Below, in pieces: positions 44,465 to 49,388 of a stretch of 49,388 bases of DNA. Both the position numbers and the translations under genes were made by a program. Source of the DNA: an uncultured Bacteroidota bacterium (GTDB taxonomy: Bacteria; Bacteroidota; Bacteroidia; Flavobacteriales; Flavobacteriaceae); the NCBI GenBank assembly GCA_902593165.1, contig CACJHI010000011.1, positions 1 through 49,388 of the forward strand. The letters run 5' to 3'. Positions within the stretch are counted from its first letter, which is position 1. Every line of letters starts with the position of its first letter. Below the pieces are notes generated by a model. It did no database searches. It saw nothing but the letters and a program-made list of their open reading frames with translations, and was not told the origin of the DNA.

Positions 44465-44496
44465 AAAAAAAAAGAGCAACCAAAGTTGCTCTTTTT
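44465..44496 (-). terminator. Strong rho-independent terminator of the 973-residue receptor gene
   Basis: 12-bp perfect stem (44469-44480 with 44485-44496) around a CAAA loop. Read on the minus strand it ends in a long T tract (complement of the A run 44465-44473). It lies 20 bp after the receptor's stop codon. Confidence 0.9.
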
Positions 44497-44515
44497 ATGA
44501 TAATATTATGATTAA

Positions 44516-47437
44516 TTAAAAGTTGAAAGTAAGTTTTCCTAACACTCTTCTTCTAATTGTTGGTAGGTTTGGATAAGTTTTATATGGTTTGTCTGTTAGA
44601 TTCGTAGCAGAAATATCAAATCTCATATTAGGACTAAATCTATAACCTATACTAGCATCTACCAGGTTTTTAGTTTCAACCATACCATTCCAGAAACCTT
44701 GAACTGATCTGAATTTATCATCATGTTGGAATGAAATAGCGAAATTAAATCCAGTAAGTGGAGTATAATCAGCACCAATTCTGTATTTCCACATTGGAGC
44801 ATTCAAGTATGATGTATTAAGTAAACCATCATCATTATCTTCTCCAGGGATCCACTCATTTTGACTTAACCAAGAAGCATTTGCCCATAGTCTTAAATCA
44901 CTATTTGCGAAGTAATCCATGCTGAAATCACCACCAAAGTGTGATCTTTTTGCATCTCCCTGAGTAATATATCCTGTTGTAATGTGAGTAATGCCATCTC
45001 CTTGAGGAACTCTGTCAGATTCAACAGCACCAATTGCACCGAATAGTGGGCCTAATTGACCAACAAATCCAGCACCTCCTGCTTGAAATGCGCCATTAAT
45101 TCCACCTAAAGTTTGAGCTACACCACCTGCAATTGCAGTTTGAAGTGCAGGTACACCTTGTGCTGCAAGAGCACCAGAGGCAACAACACTAAATGGAAGC
45201 CCAAATTGAGCAGCAACACCTTGATAAGTCTGAGTTGTAACAGCAGTTATTGCTCCAGTAACATACGCAGAGGCATCAGCAGCAACAGCTGCACCTAAGT
45301 CTCCTGGTATATCTGAACCAACTAATGCATACACATCACCAATTGCGTTAAAGTTTGTGAATCCTGTGTTAACATAAGAATATATATCAGCACTAATTTT
45401 TAATTTATCTCCAATTACACTAGTAACACCTAATTCAAAGTTTTCTACAGAGCTGAATCTTCCGGTTCTTGTGTTTCTATTACCAGTAGTTTGACTAGGA
45501 TCAAATGGGTCATAAGGACTTAAAATCCCTGAACCACCAGACGGACCACCATATTGTGCAATCCATGGAGTTAAAAGTGGCTGAAGTGATGGCGCTTGAG
45601 CAAATAAACCAGCCCAAGATAAAGATGCAACAGAACCATATGGTATTGCCAGTGGTAATCCACCACCTGCAGCTGAAACAGGAATATCAATAGGAAGACC
45701 TGCTAAATCAATTACTTGACTTGATGGATCAGCAAAACGCTGTGGAGTGCTTTGACCACTTAACCATGAGTCCAGAATTCCAGGTGCCTGAATAGCCACT
45801 GGGAAATCAATATACATCTGAAGTGCACTAGGTCCTGATAAAGCTTTGTTATATGATAGTCTCCAAGTAGTCTTGTCTGAAGCTTTGTAAACAAGAGCAG
45901 CTCTAGGAGCAAATTCTCCAGCGCTAATGAAACTTGCTTGATCATATCTTCCGGCTACTACTAGGTCTACTTTATCTGACATAGTAAGTGTACCCTGACC
46001 ATAGAAACCATTAGTTACATAGTCATCAGTATCTTCATTTCTTCCCCATAAAGTGTATTCAGAGTCAGAATCTGTATCTCTATAATCATATCCCACTGTC
46101 CATTCTGAATCAAATAACCATGGCATATCAAAATTGTACTGAATTTGAGCTTCTAAAGTTGTTCTTTTAGCTACCTGACGGAAACCTGAACCATAAAGGA
46201 ATGTTGGATTATCTGCTCCACCACCATCATTATGGTCAATAAAAGCTTGAGCATACCAATTACCCATTGTTGCTTGAACTTGACCCCAATAAGTATTACC
46301 ATCAGCATATCCAATACCTAAATCTTGGAAGAATAGTCCACTACCATTAGTCATACCTGCACTAACTTGATAGTTAGTATCATCAGTTGGCCTCCATTCT
46401 AAGCTAGTATCAAAAGCAATGTTGCTATAGTTATCTATAATCGCATTTCCTCCAGTAAAATCATAAAGGACAGACCCATTTTGAGAAAGAACAGGATCAA
46501 CATATTTATTTGTAATCACTGGCTGTCTAATTATGTTATTCATTGGAATACCTGCAGCAGCTAATTCTGATTCATCATCATAAACGAAATCATCACCAGA
46601 ATTAAGTCTAGCATTAATTTTCCATCCAAAAGTTTTATCATCGTTTGCTCTCGCAATTCTAAACTCTGAACCAAAAGTGTTTAATTCCCCACCCCAAAAA
46701 GAAGCTGAATTACCTGTGTAGTCGATAGGACTCTTACTTCTAAAGTGAACAACACCTGAAGTAACACCTGGTCCATAAAGAACACCCGCAGCACCTCTAA
46801 CTACCTCAACAGAAGCTAAATCTAAATTAGATAGACCCTGCTGGAAACTAAAGAAAGTTCCTGCAGCTGGAGTTATCAATCCTCTGTTATCTCTCATTAC
46901 ATATGTAGATGTACCGAAAGTACCAGATCCAGCTCTCATTTCTAAGTTAAGAGAGTTTGCAGTTTGTTGTTGTAGTTGTACACCTGGAACAGAAACAAGA
47001 ATTCTTGTAGGTTCTGCTACTTGTGGTGAATTTTCAATTTCTCTGGCAGATATTACACTTACTGAAGCAGGAGCCTCTGTAACTTTTTGAGCTCTTCTTG
47101 AAGCAGAAATAACAACCTCTTCAAGGTTTTGTCCTGCTGAAAGAGACACATTAATGTCTTGACCAGAAGATGTTACATCAACACGTTGAGCGCTATATCC
47201 AACATAGCTTATCACAAGTGTTAAGGGAGCATCTTGACTTGTATTAATGACAAAGTTTCCATCGAAATCAGTTACTGTTCCAATGTTTGTGCCATCAATG
47301 ATAACGTTTACTCCTGGAATTGGCTCCATGTTATCAGCATCCATTACAGAACCTGAAACTTGAGTTTGAGAATAAACACTACCAAATAGAATTACAGCCA
47401 TAAAGGCTAAATAATATTTATTTAAAATATTTTTCAT
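44516..47437 (-). CDS. Large TonB-dependent receptor with hydrophobic Ala/Gly-rich inserts
   Basis: Outer-membrane transporter of 973 residues. Signal peptide 1-23 (FGSVYSQ), carboxypeptidase regulatory-like domain about 26-103 (GSVMDADNMEPIPGVNVIIDGT), TonB-box-like EEVVISASRR (106-115), plug about 118-235 and barrel to the C-terminal Phe (LTFNF). Two regions, about residues 549-645 and 700-815, are rich in Ala, Gly, Val and Pro with hydrophobic stretches (IPVSAAGGGLPLAIPYG, GALAAQGVPALQTAIAGG), unlike normal surface loops. No SusD gene is adjacent. Neighbours are acyl-CoA synthetase upstream and HMG-CoA synthase/ETF downstream, so a lipid-like substrate is possible (inference). Confidence 0.92.
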   Translation of the reverse strand: MKNILNKYYLAFMAVILFGSVYSQTQVSGSVMDADNMEPIPGVNVIIDGTNIGTVTDFDGNFVINTSQDAPLTLVISYVGYSAQRVDVTSSGQDINVSLSAGQNLEEVVISASRRAQKVTEAPASVSVISAREIENSPQVAEPTRILVSVPGVQLQQQTANSLNLEMRAGSGTFGTSTYVMRDNRGLITPAAGTFFSFQQGLSNLDLASVEVVRGAAGVLYGPGVTSGVVHFRSKSPIDYTGNSASFWGGELNTFGSEFRIARANDDKTFGWKINARLNSGDDFVYDDESELAAAGIPMNNIIRQPVITNKYVDPVLSQNGSVLYDFTGGNAIIDNYSNIAFDTSLEWRPTDDTNYQVSAGMTNGSGLFFQDLGIGYADGNTYWGQVQATMGNWYAQAFIDHNDGGGADNPTFLYGSGFRQVAKRTTLEAQIQYNFDMPWLFDSEWTVGYDYRDTDSDSEYTLWGRNEDTDDYVTNGFYGQGTLTMSDKVDLVVAGRYDQASFISAGEFAPRAALVYKASDKTTWRLSYNKALSGPSALQMYIDFPVAIQAPGILDSWLSGQSTPQRFADPSSQVIDLAGLPIDIPVSAAGGGLPLAIPYGSVASLSWAGLFAQAPSLQPLLTPWIAQYGGPSGGSGILSPYDPFDPSQTTGNRNTRTGRFSSVENFELGVTSVIGDKLKISADIYSYVNTGFTNFNAIGDVYALVGSDIPGDLGAAVAADASAYVTGAITAVTTQTYQGVAAQFGLPFSVVASGALAAQGVPALQTAIAGGVAQTLGGINGAFQAGGAGFVGQLGPLFGAIGAVESDRVPQGDGITHITTGYITQGDAKRSHFGGDFSMDYFANSDLRLWANASWLSQNEWIPGEDNDDGLLNTSYLNAPMWKYRIGADYTPLTGFNFAISFQHDDKFRSVQGFWNGMVETKNLVDASIGYRFSPNMRFDISATNLTDKPYKTYPNLPTIRRRVLGKLTFNF

Positions 47438-47458
47438 ATTAGTTAGGTTTTGTTACGT

Positions 47459-47466
47459 CAAAGTTA
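47459..47466 (-). promoter_or_regulatory. Putative -7 box of the 973-residue receptor gene
   Basis: TAACTTTG on the minus strand, 21 nt before the ATG. A second match, TACCTTTG, lies at 47527-47534. Neither has a clear -33 element. The remaining 193-bp gap to the acyl-CoA synthetase stop holds no gene I can support. Confidence 0.45.
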
Positions 47467-47630
47467 ACTCTTTTCAATAACTAGTTTATAATTTAAGCAA
47501 GAAATGCGCTGGACCTACTATAAACAAAGGTATATCCACACATTACTTGTTCTGATTTGAACCCAAGTTAATATAATTTTTTCCATGTACCAAATGGTAG
47601 TCTCTCCTGTGGTTATTATCGTTGTTAGAC

Positions 47631-49343
47631 TTAGGTATATGAATTTGACCTATCAGAGTGACTGCTTTCAAAAATTAAGCTCTGGTCAGATTCATGCCAC
47701 TCTAGATATTTTGGGGAATATAGCTCGTCAATAGCACCTCTTTTAAGCTTTTGAGTTGGTCCAATTATACCATTTTCTTGAGTCCATTCATCTTTTACAA
47801 TTATTAGTGTAGAGATTTTTTTATAATTAACAAGATCACTATTAACACTATCAAGTGTTTCAGTGAACATTTTTGATAATTTTTCTTTGGAAGTATTTTT
47901 ACCAATATCTGATAACTGAACTAGACATAATGGCTGCGCTATTCCAAGACCTACTACACAAACTTCTTCGATTTCATTCATATTAACAAAGAACTGCTCT
48001 AAAGTAAGCGGTTCAATATATTCACCTTTTGAAGTCTTAAAACTATCTGCTACTCTTCCTGTTATGTGTAAATAACCATCATCATCCAAGAAACCTTTAT
48101 CTCCTGTGTGAAGCCATCCACCTCTCAATGTTTCATTTGATAATTCATCATTCTTATAATACCCAATCATTACAAATGGTCCACGCATAAGTATTTCTCC
48201 TGTCGCTTCGTCAATCTTAAGCTCAACACCTTTTTGAGCCTTTCCAACAGTGTTTAACTTTTCAAAATCTCTACCATCTACTGAACTACATATAGCACAA
48301 TTCTCAGTCATCCCGTATCCATTAGTTATATATACGCCAACTTTTCTAAACCACTCTATTAACTCAACAGGCATAGGAGCTGATCCCGAAACTGTTACTC
48401 TTACCTTACTAAATCCAAGACCTTTTCTAATTAATTTTTTTAGTACGCCGGAAAGCAATGGAATTTTAAGTAAAGTGTCTAATCTTTTTTGTGGAAATTT
48501 TGATAAGATTCCCATTTGAAGCTTAGTCCAAACTCTAGGAGCTGCAGCAAACACATGCGGTTGAACATCTTTTAAATTTTGACCAAAAGTCTCAATAGAT
48601 TCTACAAATGAAATAGTTCCTCCATATCTAAATGAACACCATTCAATTACAACTCTTTCAAAAATATGATTTAAGGGTAAATAGGAAATAAAATCATTAT
48701 TTCCGGTATGTTTAATCCCCAAAGGGTTGTTAGGGTCATCCAAAACCACCTTAATACCATCAATTGCTTGATATGTCAACATAACTCCCTTTGGATTACC
48801 AGTTGTACCAGATGTAAAAATAATGGTCCAAAGATCTGAAAGCTTTGGTTTATGTGGGTTTTGAATAGGATCATGACTATTAATAAATTCATGCCATTCA
48901 TGGCCTTTTGTTACATTAGAGCAACCATTATATTTAGGAAACCTTATAATTGGCATTTCTGCTGGTAAATCATTTTTGATCTCATCCCACGTTTCAATCT
49001 TTCCAATAAAAAGAGCATCAACATCACCATAATCCATAATATAAGAGAGTTCCTTTCCGTTTAAAGAAGGAAAGAACGGAACAGATACATATCCTGCCAT
49101 TACGATTGCTAAATCTGAGATTATCCATTCCCTACAATTTTTAGAATAAATACCAATATGAGCACCCTCCCTGAGATTAAGAGATTTAAGTCCAGATGCT
49201 AATCTTCTAGCCATATCTCCAACTTGTCCCCAAGTATATTCTTCCCACTTTTCACCAATTGGCTGCCTTAGGTAAGGTTTATCTTTAAACTCCTCCTCCC
49301 ATTTGTAGAATTTTAATTCAAATAGTTCTTGATTTGCACTCAT
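47631..49343 (-). CDS. Long-chain acyl-CoA synthetase (AMP-binding)
   Basis: Adenylate-forming enzyme of 570 residues that activates fatty acids with ATP and CoA. The AMP-binding P-loop is FTSGTTGNPKGVML (176-189), the A5 motif is NGYGMTEN, and GGWLHTGDKGFLDDDGYLHITGR is the A7-A8 hinge region; a Lys-containing C-terminal domain follows (TSKGEYIEPLTLEQF). The pattern fits the long-chain/AMP-dependent synthetase class; chain length is not readable. The start ATG is 45 bp from the window edge, so its promoter is mostly outside. Confidence 0.93.
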   Translation of the reverse strand: MSANQELFELKFYKWEEEFKDKPYLRQPIGEKWEEYTWGQVGDMARRLASGLKSLNLREGAHIGIYSKNCREWIISDLAIVMAGYVSVPFFPSLNGKELSYIMDYGDVDALFIGKIETWDEIKNDLPAEMPIIRFPKYNGCSNVTKGHEWHEFINSHDPIQNPHKPKLSDLWTIIFTSGTTGNPKGVMLTYQAIDGIKVVLDDPNNPLGIKHTGNNDFISYLPLNHIFERVVIEWCSFRYGGTISFVESIETFGQNLKDVQPHVFAAAPRVWTKLQMGILSKFPQKRLDTLLKIPLLSGVLKKLIRKGLGFSKVRVTVSGSAPMPVELIEWFRKVGVYITNGYGMTENCAICSSVDGRDFEKLNTVGKAQKGVELKIDEATGEILMRGPFVMIGYYKNDELSNETLRGGWLHTGDKGFLDDDGYLHITGRVADSFKTSKGEYIEPLTLEQFFVNMNEIEEVCVVGLGIAQPLCLVQLSDIGKNTSKEKLSKMFTETLDSVNSDLVNYKKISTLIIVKDEWTQENGIIGPTQKLKRGAIDELYSPKYLEWHESDQSLIFESSHSDRSNSYT

Positions 49344-49388
49344 ATCTTTTGGTTTTTTTTTAAATATATAAGATTATTTTCAGCTTTA

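Noticed and set aside
1-49388. Search for tRNA, rRNA, CRISPR, insertion sequences, integrases, toxin-antitoxin pairs and defence genes
   Set aside because: None seen on either strand; the XRE gene lacks a toxin partner and the Stealth gene is the only candidate accessory function.

Overview
This window is AT-rich chromosomal DNA that looks like a marine Flavobacteriia (Bacteroidota) genome; the placement is inference. The signs are three TonB-dependent receptors, a DUF4270 lipoprotein, the Bacteroidota form of the TraR/DksA-like gene between ileS and lspA, a mevalonate-type HMG-CoA synthase, no recognisable Shine-Dalgarno sequences, and TAnnTTTG -7 boxes upstream of many transcription units. 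Coding density is very high: no gap exceeds about 210 bp, five convergent pairs overlap at their 3' ends, and several genes start with TTG or GTG. I saw no tRNA, rRNA, CRISPR array, insertion sequence, integrase or phage gene.

Layout. 1-2.3 kb: the 3' part of a class V aminotransferase, then on the minus strand a small XRE regulator joined with no gap to a Stealth-type polysaccharide phosphotransferase, preceded by four copies of an 18-bp palindrome. 2.3-3.6 kb: a plus-strand set of YceI lipoprotein, a 27-residue CDGSH Fe-S microprotein and an FMN reductase. 3.6-5.4 kb: a minus-strand operon of membrane protein, histidine phosphatase and methyltransferase. 5.4-9.4 kb: a secreted sugar isomerase/epimerase-like protein, an unrecognised secreted protein, a serine hydrolase lipoprotein and a 2-oxoglutarate-type oxygenase. 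9.4-14.7 kb: ribE diverging from pdxA, then DUF177-rpmF-fabH-accB-accC (fatty acid synthesis initiation). 14.7-19 kb: tdk-asd on the minus strand, then an unknown gene, rsmI and recJ. 19-27 kb: a TonB receptor, then DUF3108-M23 peptidase-pgi and uvrC. 27-32 kb: a 5-formyl-THF cyclo-ligase gene and ileS-dksA-like-lspA. 32-38.4 kb: panC-flippase-gdhA-recO-TonB receptor. 38.5-41.1 kb: a starch-synthase N-domain protein and DUF4270. 41.3-49.3 kb: HMG-CoA synthase-etfB-etfA, a 973-residue TonB receptor with long hydrophobic inserts, and a long-chain acyl-CoA synthetase.

Most genes are housekeeping (cofactor, lipid, cell wall, DNA repair, translation). The points I would look at first are the operator array in front of the XRE-Stealth pair, the CDGSH microprotein coupled to an FMN reductase, an M23 peptidase with HxC instead of HxH, the HMG-CoA synthase with an internal insert in an ETF operon, and the receptor with Ala/Gly-rich hydrophobic inserts next to lipid-activation genes. 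No clear-cut new defence or mobile system was found.
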